Shown here: positions 43,740-51,954 of the stretch, piece after piece | Layout: each line of letters starts with the position of its first letter | How positions within the stretch are numbered: position 1 is the first letter of the stretch | NCBI RefSeq assembly: GCF_020532725.1 | Contig: NZ_JAJAVC010000006.1 | Coordinates: forward strand, 248,001-312,000 | Length of the DNA: 64,000 nt | Source of the DNA: Methylobacillus arboreus | Lineage (GTDB): Bacteria; Pseudomonadota; Gammaproteobacteria; Burkholderiales; Methylophilaceae | Direction of reading: 5' to 3' | Position numbers and translations under genes: made by a program | Notes under the pieces: generated by a model | What the model was told of the DNA's origin: nothing | Database searches by the model: none | Seen by the model: only the letters and a program-made list of their open reading frames with translations

Positions 43740-43742
43740 TGT

Positions 43743-44162
43743 TCATTCGCCTATGATTTTGACGAGCACACGCTTGTTGCGGCGACCATCGAACTCGCCA
43801 TAGAAAATCTGCTCCCATGGGCCGAAATCCAGATGGCCGTCCGTAATCGCCACCACTACCTCGCGCCCCATGACCTGGCGCTTCATGTGCGCATCGGCAT
43901 TGTCCTCGCCGGTATCGTTGTGACGGTAGTTGCGGATAGGCTCGTGCGGCGCGAGGCGTTCCAGCCATTCGCGATAGTCATGATGCAGGCCCGATTCGTC
44001 ATCATTGATAAAGACACTGGCGGTAATATGCATGGCGTTGACCAGTACGAACCCCTCGCGTACGCCGCTTTCGCGCAAACAGGCTTCCACTTCGTGGGTA
44101 ATATTGATGAATGCCACGCGCGAAGGCGCATTGAACCAAAGTTCTTTACGGTAACTTTTCAT
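43743..44162 (-). CDS. yjbQ: YjbQ family protein (UPF0047)
   Basis: The 139-residue protein is full length for YjbQ, a small trimeric beta-fold family reported to have weak thiamin-phosphate-synthase activity in E. coli. Conserved parts are [22 protein letters not shown] (ending in the His-His-Asp group), [18 protein letters not shown] and [17 protein letters not shown]. It appears to start the yjbQ-kefF-kefC operon. How it relates to K+ efflux is unknown. Confidence 0.92.
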   Translation of the reverse strand: MKSYRKELWFNAPSRVAFINITHEVEACLRESGVREGFVLVNAMHITASVFINDDESGLHHDYREWLERLAPHEPIRNYRHNDTGEDNADAHMKRQVMGREVVVAITDGHLDFGPWEQIFYGEFDGRRNKRVLVKIIGE

Positions 44163-44313
44163 GAGTTTTGCCTTAAAAAATGGTAAGCCGGGAAATTATA
44201 GCCTGCCGCTGTTGTCATTGAGTGGCCCGCTAGCATTTTTGCATTTGCACCGGATTTAAGTTAAAACTACTCGATTCCACATTTCCATCCAATCAGAAAA
44301 GTAAGGAGCAACA

Positions 44314-44862
44314 ATGAGTGACAAGATTTTCATGCGCGTCGGTGAAGCACTGGTAGCTGGTGGGCCTCCGGGCACGGCTGCAGAGCCTGAAGTCATCATC
44401 GGCGAAATGGATGGCCCCATGGGCACCGCTTTCGGCACGCTGCTCGGCGACCAGGTCAAGGGCCACTCCCGCGTGCTTGCCATCCTCAATACCGATATCA
44501 TGGTGCGGCCCGCCACCATCATGGTGAGCAAGGTCACGGTCAAGAACGAGCGTTACACCAATATCCTCATGGGCACCGTGCAGGCAGCGATTGCCAACGG
44601 CGTGCTCGATGCCGTACGCAACGGCGACATCCCCAAGGAAAAAGCCAACGACCTCGGCATCATCGTCTCCGTCTGGCTCAACCCGATTGTGGTCGAGCAG
44701 GACAACCTGGACCACAAGATACTGTTCGACATCCATCGCAAAGCCACTGCCAACGCCATCCACAAGGCCATGAGCAACAAGCCCGACATCGACTGGCTGC
44801 TGGAAAACCAGGAAAAAATCGTGCATAAATATTTCCAACTGGGTCTGGACGGCAAAATTTAA
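44314..44862 (+). CDS. Formaldehyde-activating enzyme (Fae) family paralogue
   Basis: Canonical Fae condenses formaldehyde with tetrahydromethanopterin in methylotrophs. This 182-residue protein keeps the family outline (VGEALV at 9-14, IIG at 28-30, LNTDIMVRPATIMVSKVTV near 58-76) but is divergent. Where canonical Fae reads AHIDLIIG, with its catalytic His, this protein has AEPEVIIG, so Glu24 lies at the His position. It also carries an extra C-terminal tail (about 150-182). It is therefore probably a paralogue with another substrate or a sensing role. AAGGAG precedes the ATG, and a long hairpin follows the gene. It is the main evidence for a methylotrophic host. Confidence 0.88.
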   Translation: MSDKIFMRVGEALVAGGPPGTAAEPEVIIGEMDGPMGTAFGTLLGDQVKGHSRVLAILNTDIMVRPATIMVSKVTVKNERYTNILMGTVQAAIANGVLDAVRNGDIPKEKANDLGIIVSVWLNPIVVEQDNLDHKILFDIHRKATANAIHKAMSNKPDIDWLLENQEKIVHKYFQLGLDGKI

Positions 44863-44879
44863 TCTGCTATAACCCATTT

Positions 44880-44916
44880 AGGATGGCATCGGCATTACAC
44901 TTGCCGATGCCATCCT
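44880..44916. terminator. 15-bp stem hairpin after the Fae-like gene
   Basis: GGATGGCATCGGCA (44881-44894) and TGCCGATGCCATCC (44902-44915) pair perfectly around TTACACT, and one more A-T pair extends the stem. No T-tract follows. It may end transcription or protect the 3' end of the transcript. Confidence 0.55.
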
Positions 44917-44972
44917 CGTAGTCCCAATCATTTACCATCCGGTATGGCTGGCGCAACAATCAAAGGATGCTC

Positions 44973-46094
44973 ATGGCTGCAGCAAGTTTTCAGGTAGAGC
45001 AGGATGCCCAAGGCAGAAAGCGGATTGCCCTTAGCGGGCAATGGTCGCTGCGTGCCCTGGACAATGACTTTGCCCAGTTGCGCCATGCCCTCAAACCCTA
45101 TTTTTCAGATCCTGCCGCGCAATGGGACCTCACCCGGGTGGAGCAACTGGATACCGCCGGCGCAGCAGTGTTGTGGAACGGCTGGCAAGGCAAGCTGGAA
45201 GAAAAGGTAGCACTCACTGACGAGCAAGCTCAATTATTTGATACCCTGGCGACTATCCAGGCCGAGTCCCCCGAGAAAAAGGCCCCGCGTTTTGACTGGC
45301 TGAAGCTGGTGGCAGCTTCCGGCAAGCTCACGATTTTCATCACCAGCCACGTCGTAGACTTCGTCAAGCTGCTGGGATTGCTGGTGATAGAACTGGGCTA
45401 TCTCTTGCGGCGCCCACAGGATTTCCCCTGGCGCGAATTCAGCGCCAACATTTACAAGAGCGGCGTCACCGCTTTACCAGTCACGGCGTTGCTCGGCTTC
45501 ATGATTGGCATTGCCATGAGCTACCTCATGGCCACCCAGCTACGAACCTTTGGCGCGGACATCTTTATCGTCAATATCCTTGGCCTGGCCATCATCCGCG
45601 AGCTTGGGCCCATTCTGATGGCAGTGCTGGTCGCTGGTCGTTCGGGCTCCTCCATGGCAGCGCAAATAGGCGTCATGCGCGTCACGGAAGAAATTGACGC
45701 GCTTGCCACCATGGGCATTTCCCGCATCCTGCGCGTTGTCCTGCCGAAAGTGTTAGGGCTTACTTTTATCGCGCCGTTCCTGGTCATATGGACCTCGGCC
45801 TGGGGATTGTTTGGCGGCGCCCTGTCTGCCAACCTCGAACTCGGCCTGGGCTTCCGTTTTTTCTTCGACTATCTCGCTACCGTGGTACAACCGGTTAACC
45901 TTACCCTGGGCCTGATCAAGGGCGTCATGTTCGGTTTCATTGTCGCGGTAATGGCCTGTCATTTCGGATTGCGCATCAAGCCCAATACCGAAAGCCTGAG
46001 CCGCAGCACCACCAGTTCCGTGGTCACGGCCATCACCTGTGTCATCCTGATCGATGCCGCCTTCGCCATCCTCACCAGCGGCATAGGGGTATAA
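44973..46094 (+). CDS. MlaE-family ABC permease with N-terminal STAS-like domain
   Basis: The 373-residue inner-membrane protein has an N-terminal STAS-like domain (about 1-95, WDLTRVEQLDTAGAAVLWNGW) fused to an MlaE permease (about 120-373). The permease signature PILMAVLVAGRSGSSMAAQIG and MRVTEEIDALATMGIS is present. I chose ATG 44973, spaced 5 bases from AAGGA; ATG 44967 is an alternative. In E. coli the STAS protein (MlaB) is separate. The operon continues with ATPase, MCE protein and lipoprotein and probably moves phospholipids or other lipids across the envelope. Confidence 0.9.
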   Translation: MAAASFQVEQDAQGRKRIALSGQWSLRALDNDFAQLRHALKPYFSDPAAQWDLTRVEQLDTAGAAVLWNGWQGKLEEKVALTDEQAQLFDTLATIQAESPEKKAPRFDWLKLVAASGKLTIFITSHVVDFVKLLGLLVIELGYLLRRPQDFPWREFSANIYKSGVTALPVTALLGFMIGIAMSYLMATQLRTFGADIFIVNILGLAIIRELGPILMAVLVAGRSGSSMAAQIGVMRVTEEIDALATMGISRILRVVLPKVLGLTFIAPFLVIWTSAWGLFGGALSANLELGLGFRFFFDYLATVVQPVNLTLGLIKGVMFGFIVAVMACHFGLRIKPNTESLSRSTTSSVVTAITCVILIDAAFAILTSGIGV

Positions 46095-46098
46095 CGCG

Positions 46099-46872
46099 AT
46101 GGCCGAGCAAGCTGTGCGCCCCATCTGTGAAATCCGCAAAGTCTGGACCGTATTCGGCAGCAATGTCGTGCACCAGGACCTGGACCTTACGATTAATGCC
46201 GGGGAAATCGTCTCGCTGGTCGGCGGCTCCGGCAGCGGCAAGACCACATTGTTGCGCCATATCGTCGGCCTCACCCGACCAACCAAGGGCGAGGTATTGC
46301 TATTCGGCAAGAACCTGCACGAGATGGATAGAATCCCGCAGCAGCGCCTGATGAACCGGCTGGGCATGTTATTCCAGCAAGGGGCCTTGTTCTCCGCCCT
46401 GAGCGTGTTTGATAACATTGCCTTTCCCCTACGCGAGCTCAAGCAGTTTGACGAGGCGACCATACGCCAGCTGGTGCTGCATAAACTCTCGCTAGTGGAA
46501 ATGGAGCCGGATACCGGCTCGCGGCTGCCCTCACAACTTTCTGGCGGCATGATCAAGCGGGTGGCGCTGGCCCGCGCGCTGGCCTTGGAACCGGAATTAT
46601 TGCTGTTGGACGAGCCTACGGCCGGGCTCGACCCGGACCGCAGCGAGAAGTTTGTCGAGTTGATCAAGAGTATCAAGCATGCGCTTGGACTGACCGTGAT
46701 TTTTGTCACCCATGACCTGGATACCCTGGTATCGCTTACCGACAAGGTAGCCGTGCTTGCAGACAAGCGCATCGTCGCCAATTGCGGCTTGCGCGAGCTT
46801 GGCAATATCGATCACCCTTTTGTGCAAAACTTTTTCCAGGGCGTTCGTGTCCGATTGGAAAGAACTGGATAA
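46099..46872 (+). CDS. MlaF-like ABC transporter ATP-binding protein
   Basis: The 257-residue ATPase has Walker A VGGSGSGKTTLLRHIVG, signature LSGGMIKRVALARALA, Walker B LLLLDEPTAGLDPDRS and the H-loop FVTHDLDTLVSLTDK. It groups with MlaF-type ATPases of MCE systems. It starts 4 bases after the permease and ends 3 bases before the MCE gene. Confidence 0.93.
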   Translation: MAEQAVRPICEIRKVWTVFGSNVVHQDLDLTINAGEIVSLVGGSGSGKTTLLRHIVGLTRPTKGEVLLFGKNLHEMDRIPQQRLMNRLGMLFQQGALFSALSVFDNIAFPLRELKQFDEATIRQLVLHKLSLVEMEPDTGSRLPSQLSGGMIKRVALARALALEPELLLLDEPTAGLDPDRSEKFVELIKSIKHALGLTVIFVTHDLDTLVSLTDKVAVLADKRIVANCGLRELGNIDHPFVQNFFQGVRVRLERTG

Positions 46873-46875
46873 CTT

Positions 46876-47826
46876 ATGGAAAACCGCGCCCATGCCCTTG
46901 CCGTTGGCATTATTACCCTCATACTATTGGCCATTCTCGCCTTTGCATTCTGGTGGATGAGCGGAACGCGCCAATCGCTTACCGAATATAAAATCATTTC
47001 CAAACAACCGGTCACCGGGTTGAGCCAGGAAGCCTCGGTCAAGTTCCGCGGCGTCAATGTCGGCAAGGTTTCAAAGATTGCCCTGGACCCGGAATCTCAA
47101 TCAGAGATCGAAATCACTATACGTGTGGATGAAAAACTGCACCTGACCAAGGATGCCTATGCCGAGCTGCGTGCTCAAGGGGTCACCGGCCTCGCCTACA
47201 TCGACCTCAACGACCCGAACGATAATGGAGAACAGCTGGCCCAGGGCGCACTTATCACCATGCGTCCCTCGCTGATCGACCGCATCTCCGAACGCGTGCC
47301 GCAACTGGTAGACAAGGTGGAATCCTTCGTCAATCATGGTGTGGCAACCATTGAGCATGCCAATGCCGTGATGCAGAGCATCGATGTGCAGAGCCTGAAC
47401 CAAACCCTGTCCAACCTGGAACAGGCATCGTCCAACCTTGGCCCGACGCTGGCATCCGCTAACGAAGCCTTTGGCAAGGCCAGCAAGTTCATGTCGGAGC
47501 AAAACCAGCAGCAGTTCTCGCAAACGCTCACCAACCTGCAAGACGCTACCAACGCCGCTACACCGCTGCTCAATGAGCTGACTGCGGCGGTACAGGATGT
47601 ACGCGGCATGACTGGTGACATTCGTAACAGCGCCGGCCTAATTGGCGATACGCTGAATAATGAAACTCTGCCGCGCCTCAATGAATTGACGGCGACTGCC
47701 AACGACGATGCGCGACGTATCAGCCGCTTACTGGATATGCTGGAAGAAAACCCGCAAAGCCTGATTTTCGGAAAACCGGAATTGCGCCCCGGCCCAGGCG
47801 AATCCGGATTTAAACCTGCTCAATGA
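46876..47826 (+). CDS. MCE/MlaD-family lipid-binding protein
   Basis: The 316-residue protein has one N-terminal membrane segment (about 10-30) and an MCE domain (about 38-118) with KQPVTGLSQEASVKFRGVNVGKV and AQGVTGLAYIDL. A long helical, Asn/Gln/Ala-rich tail (about 140-290) predicts a coiled coil that could form a tunnel, as in PqiB- or YebT-like and longer MCE proteins. It is about twice the length of E. coli MlaD. Confidence 0.92.
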   Translation: MENRAHALAVGIITLILLAILAFAFWWMSGTRQSLTEYKIISKQPVTGLSQEASVKFRGVNVGKVSKIALDPESQSEIEITIRVDEKLHLTKDAYAELRAQGVTGLAYIDLNDPNDNGEQLAQGALITMRPSLIDRISERVPQLVDKVESFVNHGVATIEHANAVMQSIDVQSLNQTLSNLEQASSNLGPTLASANEAFGKASKFMSEQNQQQFSQTLTNLQDATNAATPLLNELTAAVQDVRGMTGDIRNSAGLIGDTLNNETLPRLNELTATANDDARRISRLLDMLEENPQSLIFGKPELRPGPGESGFKPAQ

Positions 47827-47834
47827 GGTATCCC

Positions 47835-48431
47835 ATGCAAAAAACATCATCGCTTGCCATCCTGTTGCTGGCGGCCGCTACGCTCAACGCTTGCGTCAGC
47901 TCGATCAAGCCTGAAACCAAACAACTGGACTTTTATGACTTCGGCCTGCAATCCGCAGAAAACCGGGTCGAATTTGCCTTGCCGATTGAGAGCCTGAATG
48001 CCGCTGATGCAATCCAGCACAGCAACATCCGTTATCGCCTCAATTACAAAAACCCTTCCCAGGTATTTGGCTATGCGGAAAGCCGCTGGTCAACCCTGCC
48101 TTTGGATCTGGTGCGCCAGAAGCTAGCCAATACTGCCCCAGCCCATGCCTCATGCAGCCTCAAACTGCAAATCCTGGCCTTCGACCAAGTATTCGACAGC
48201 GCAAGCAGCAGCCAGGGCATTGTCCAGCTACAGGCAAGCTTGGTGGATCGCCGTTCGCGCAAACTGGTGCAATCCACGCTGGTTTCAGCCCAGAGCCCTG
48301 CGAGCAGCGGTGATGCGAAAGGCGGCGTGGCCGCGCTCAATACCGCCAGTACCGAAGCGTTAAAACAAGCTGCGCAATGGGCGGGCGAAACCAGCGCTGC
48401 CGCCAGCGAATGCCAGGCTGCTGCAAACTAG
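47835..48431 (+). CDS. PqiC-like ABC-type transport auxiliary lipoprotein
   Basis: The 198-residue precursor has a lipobox ending in Cys20 (TLNAC) and belongs to the PqiC/DUF330-like family that pairs with MCE transporters at the outer membrane. I chose ATG 47835, preceded by GAGG; an in-frame start at 47823 overlaps the MCE gene. The mature domain has YDFGLQSAENRV and a C-terminal Ala-rich helix. It completes permease-ATPase-MCE-lipoprotein. Confidence 0.85.
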   Translation: MQKTSSLAILLLAAATLNACVSSIKPETKQLDFYDFGLQSAENRVEFALPIESLNAADAIQHSNIRYRLNYKNPSQVFGYAESRWSTLPLDLVRQKLANTAPAHASCSLKLQILAFDQVFDSASSSQGIVQLQASLVDRRSRKLVQSTLVSAQSPASSGDAKGGVAALNTASTEALKQAAQWAGETSAAASECQAAAN

Positions 48432-48459
48432 CAGCGATAATATCGATCCGCATCCCATC

Positions 48460-49287
48460 ATGCCTGAGACAAAAGTCTATCCGGCCTTTCGTGATATCAA
48501 TCGCACCTTCCCGGATCCTGACCTGTCATCCCTGCCCGTTGTGTCCCTGGTAGGCACCTACTCCAAGGGCTGGCAGGTGGAACCACATGCGCACCAGCGC
48601 GGGCAATTGCTGCTGGTCACCTCAGGCAGCATGCGTGTGGAAACGAAAGATGGTTCCTGGATTACGCCTCCCGGGCGCGCCTGCTGGATACCCAGCAAAG
48701 CCACACATAAAGTGACTTATACCCAGGCTGCAGAAATGCAGACGGCGCTGATCGTTCCGGAATTGTTGGACGGCCTGCCCAAACACTGTTGCGTCATCAA
48801 GCTGACGCCACTATTGCGTGAACTGGTATTGCAGGCAGTGGCGATAGACAATCAATATTCCCTGCATAGCCGCGAGCACAGACTGATGCAGGTCCTGATA
48901 GACCAGATCGGCCTTGCCCAGGAAACCCCGCTATTCCTGCCCGAAGGGCGCGACCCACGTCTGCGCCGCGTGACGGAAAGCCTGCATCGCAACCCGGGCG
49001 ATGACCGCAATATCGAGGAATGGGCGCAGCTTGCCGGTGCCAGTGCGCGTACCCTGGCACGCTTGTTCCAGAAGGAAACTGGCATGACATTTTCGGCATG
49101 GCGCCAGCAGCTATGCCTGATACGTGCGGTAGAAATGCTGATAGAAGGTCAGAGCATCACCAACATTGCCCTGGCATTGGGCTATGAAAGCACCGCCGGG
49201 TTCACCAGCATGTTTTCACGCACTATGGGAGAGTCTCCCAGTAATTACCTCACACGCCTGTCGCAGGACAAACCCGTGACTAAATAA
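48460..49287 (+). CDS. AraC-family regulator with cupin sensor domain
   Basis: The 275-residue protein has an N-terminal cupin (about 30-130, PHAHQRGQLLLVTSGSMRVET and PGRACWIPSKATHKV) and a C-terminal AraC double helix-turn-helix (about 165-265), ending ALGYESTAGFTSMFSRTMGESPSNYL. It resembles NimR-type regulators that control drug efflux. It is convergent with an RND efflux operon and may control it, or it may be the end of the MCE operon, 28 bases upstream. Confidence 0.9.
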   Translation: MPETKVYPAFRDINRTFPDPDLSSLPVVSLVGTYSKGWQVEPHAHQRGQLLLVTSGSMRVETKDGSWITPPGRACWIPSKATHKVTYTQAAEMQTALIVPELLDGLPKHCCVIKLTPLLRELVLQAVAIDNQYSLHSREHRLMQVLIDQIGLAQETPLFLPEGRDPRLRRVTESLHRNPGDDRNIEEWAQLAGASARTLARLFQKETGMTFSAWRQQLCLIRAVEMLIEGQSITNIALALGYESTAGFTSMFSRTMGESPSNYLTRLSQDKPVTK

Positions 49288-49290
49288 TCT

Positions 49291-49304
49291 GAGAACCGGT
49301 TCTC
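49291..49304. repeat. 14-bp perfect palindrome between convergent genes
   Basis: GAGAACCGGTTCTC lies 3 bases after the AraC-type stop codon and 27 bases from the OprM-type stop. As a hairpin it would have only a 5-bp stem with CCGG as the loop and no T-tract, so it may be a protein-binding site or mean nothing. Confidence 0.35.
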
Positions 49305-49330
49305 GGAATGGACACGTTTACGATCATGCC

Positions 49331-50770
49331 CTAGCTGGACGACTCATCCGCAGCCTGTTCTTGCTGCCAGCCGCCGCCTAAAGCGCGTATCAGCTCTACA
49401 CTGGCACGCAATTGGCTGACATTAAGTGTAAGCAATGCACGCTGGGTATCCAGTGCCTGCGTTTGCGCCGAAGTGACTTCAAGATAATTGGCAGCCCCTT
49501 CGCGATAACGGTTCATCGCAAAATCCATGGATTTCTGTGCAGCCTCGGCAGCGGCCCGTTCCGAGTTGGCAGCTGTCTGGTAATGGTTGAGGCGCGCAAG
49601 GTTATCCTCCACCTGCTGGAATGCCTCCAATACCACGTTGCGGTAACGTGCACCGACCTCTTCCAGCACAGCCTCGGCTTGGGCAACCTGGGCCTTGCGG
49701 CGTCCGCCATCAAATAACTGGAACACCATGCCCGGACCTATCGACCAGAAATTGCTCGGCGCATTCAGCCAGTTGCCGGTGGAAACACTTTGATAGCCAA
49801 AGGCGGCGCTGAGGCTGAGCGCGGGAAAGTAAGCCGTTTTTGCGACGCCAATACTGGCATTGGCTGCCTCTACGCGCCTTTGTGCCGCGGCAATATCCGG
49901 CCTACGCTGCAACAGCGTTGAAGGCACGCCCAGCGGAATTTGCGGCAAGGCAACCGGTGTTTCCTTGCTGGCAATGCTGAAGCTCGAAGGCGACTCGCCG
50001 ACCAGTGCAGCAATGGCATGCTCGACTACGGCACGCTGCGCCTTGACCTGCTCCAGTTGAGAGCGCGTGGTTTCAAGTTGCGTTTGGGCACGGCTGACAT
50101 CCAGCCCGGGCACGACACCGGCATCATGGCGCGTGCGGGTAATGGACAAGGCTTTGTCATTGGCCTGTACGGTTTCTTCAAGGATATGCAGTTGCTGGTC
50201 CAGGCCGCGCAGCACGATGAAATTATCGGCAAGCTGTGCCTGCAGGCTCAAGCGCGCGGATTCAAAATCAGCTTCGGCAGCGATGGCCTCGGCCACGCCC
50301 GCCTTGACTGCGTTGCGCACCCGTCCCCATAAATCCAGCTCGTAATTGGCCTGCAAGCCTATGCTGTAATTGGAATAAGTAGGTGGGATAACCGCATTGG
50401 GCGGTACCAGCGGACGGTTTTCAGATACCCGGTTGCGGCCTGCCTGGCCATTTGCCGACAGTGAAGGGAACAGGCCGGCGCGGGCTTGTTCGCTATAGGC
50501 CAAAGCCTGCTGGTAATGGGCAAATGCCGCTGCCAGGTTAGGGTTGTTGGTGATCAGCTTATCCTGCAGCGCATTGAGTTCTTCATCGCCATACAGCTTC
50601 CACCAGGCGCCGCGCGGCAATTGGTCCGCAGGCTGGGCAGGCACCCAGGGCTGCACTTCCTTGTAGGCTTCAGCAACCGGCACCTCCGGTAACTTGAGTT
50701 CGGGTGCGAATGAACAGGCACCCAGCAAAGCGAGCAGGCTGTAAGCCATCGCATGCCTTCTCATCCTCAT
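49331..50770 (-). CDS. Outer-membrane efflux lipoprotein (OprM/NodT family)
   Basis: The 479-residue precursor has a lipobox LGAC with Cys19 and two repeated outer-membrane-efflux (TolC-like) domains. Features are WWKLYGDEELNALQDKLI near residue 57-74, YELDLWGRVRNAVKAG near 145-160, and VSTGNWLNAPSNFWSIGPG. It forms the exit duct of an RND pump. Its start overlaps the membrane-fusion gene by 4 bases. Order on the strand is RND permease, fusion protein, outer-membrane channel. Confidence 0.94.
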   Translation of the reverse strand: MRMRRHAMAYSLLALLGACSFAPELKLPEVPVAEAYKEVQPWVPAQPADQLPRGAWWKLYGDEELNALQDKLITNNPNLAAAFAHYQQALAYSEQARAGLFPSLSANGQAGRNRVSENRPLVPPNAVIPPTYSNYSIGLQANYELDLWGRVRNAVKAGVAEAIAAEADFESARLSLQAQLADNFIVLRGLDQQLHILEETVQANDKALSITRTRHDAGVVPGLDVSRAQTQLETTRSQLEQVKAQRAVVEHAIAALVGESPSSFSIASKETPVALPQIPLGVPSTLLQRRPDIAAAQRRVEAANASIGVAKTAYFPALSLSAAFGYQSVSTGNWLNAPSNFWSIGPGMVFQLFDGGRRKAQVAQAEAVLEEVGARYRNVVLEAFQQVEDNLARLNHYQTAANSERAAAEAAQKSMDFAMNRYREGAANYLEVTSAQTQALDTQRALLTLNVSQLRASVELIRALGGGWQQEQAADESSS

Positions 50771-51930
50771 GACTTGCCAGCTCCTGCATCAGGCTTGGAA
50801 ACCACACGCACCTGCAAGCCATCGGCTATATCCTCAGGCGGACTGTCCACCAGCCTGTCATCCGCGCTGATGTCCCCGCTGAGCTCTATTGTCCTGCCCA
50901 GGTCGCGTGTAATCGTCACCTCTTTAAGTTGTACCTTGTCATCTTCGCCCAACACCGCGATATGCACACCATCCTGGCGGATGATCAACGCGCTGGCGGG
51001 AATACTTAGTGTCGCTGCACTGGAGGGAAGCTCCAGACTGGCGCGCGCAAAGCCTCCCGGCAATAACTCGCCATCATCATTCGGCACCAGGAACTGGAAC
51101 AGGGTAGTACCCGAAGCAGCATCGACAGACTGTGCGGATGCCACCAGGCTTGCTGTATACACCTTGCCTGGCTGGCCTGGGATACTGACCTTGGCCACGG
51201 TGTCTTTGCCTATCGCCGGCACATAACTTTGCGGCACATTGACATACAGGCGCAGCTTGCGCGTATCGGACACTACGAACAAGGGTTGAACACCTTCACC
51301 GGCATTGATCAGGGCGCCAATATCGGTTGAGCGTGCGGTGACCACGCCAGCGAAAGGTGCAACCAGTTTGGTGAAGCCCTTGGTAGCCTGGATGCGGTCC
51401 AGGTTGGCCTGTGCAGCTTGCAGAATAGCCTGTTTGGCGGCGTAATCACCCACCCGCTCATCCACTTCCTGCTTGGAGACCGAATCAGTATTGAGCATGG
51501 ATTGCCAGCGTTTGGCGGTCGTCCCTGCCAGTTCGGCATTGACCCTGGCACTCGCGACATCGGCCTTGGCTTGCAGCAACTGCTGATCCAAGTCGGGGGT
51601 TTCGATTTCCGCCAGTACCTGGCCCGCCTTCACCTGGCTGCCGATATCGGCACTCCAACTTTTGAGATAACCGCTGGCGCGCGCATAGATAGGCGCCCGC
51701 GCAAAAGCTTCGAGGCGGGCAGGCAGTTCCAGAGTACGCGCGGTAATATCGCTCGAAGGCTTGATCACAATCACAGAAGGAATAGCCTGTTCACCAGTCC
51801 ATTGCTTGAGCTCTTCATTTTCCTTGGCACGAATAGTGAGGCCATAAACCACGATCGCCACCGCCACCAGGGCAACTACCAGGCCACCCTTACGCAATGT
51901 ACGGCGCGGCGCACTAAGATCAGATGACAT
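50767..51930 (-). CDS. RND efflux periplasmic adaptor (membrane-fusion protein)
   Basis: The 387-residue protein has one N-terminal membrane segment (about 17-35), a split lipoyl domain (YARASGYLKSWSADIGSQVKAGQ and VAPFAGVVTARSTDIG), a helical hairpin (about 115-190) and a beta-barrel. I chose ATG 51930 after GGAG; ATG 51942 is possible. The relatively long C-terminal membrane-proximal part suggests the HlyD/AcrA family of multidrug pumps. Confidence 0.92.
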   Translation of the reverse strand: MSSDLSAPRRTLRKGGLVVALVAVAIVVYGLTIRAKENEELKQWTGEQAIPSVIVIKPSSDITARTLELPARLEAFARAPIYARASGYLKSWSADIGSQVKAGQVLAEIETPDLDQQLLQAKADVASARVNAELAGTTAKRWQSMLNTDSVSKQEVDERVGDYAAKQAILQAAQANLDRIQATKGFTKLVAPFAGVVTARSTDIGALINAGEGVQPLFVVSDTRKLRLYVNVPQSYVPAIGKDTVAKVSIPGQPGKVYTASLVASAQSVDAASGTTLFQFLVPNDDGELLPGGFARASLELPSSAATLSIPASALIIRQDGVHIAVLGEDDKVQLKEVTITRDLGRTIELSGDISADDRLVDSPPEDIADGLQVRVVSKPDAGAGKS

Positions 51931-51954
51931 TGACTTCTCCATGACTCGATTTCT

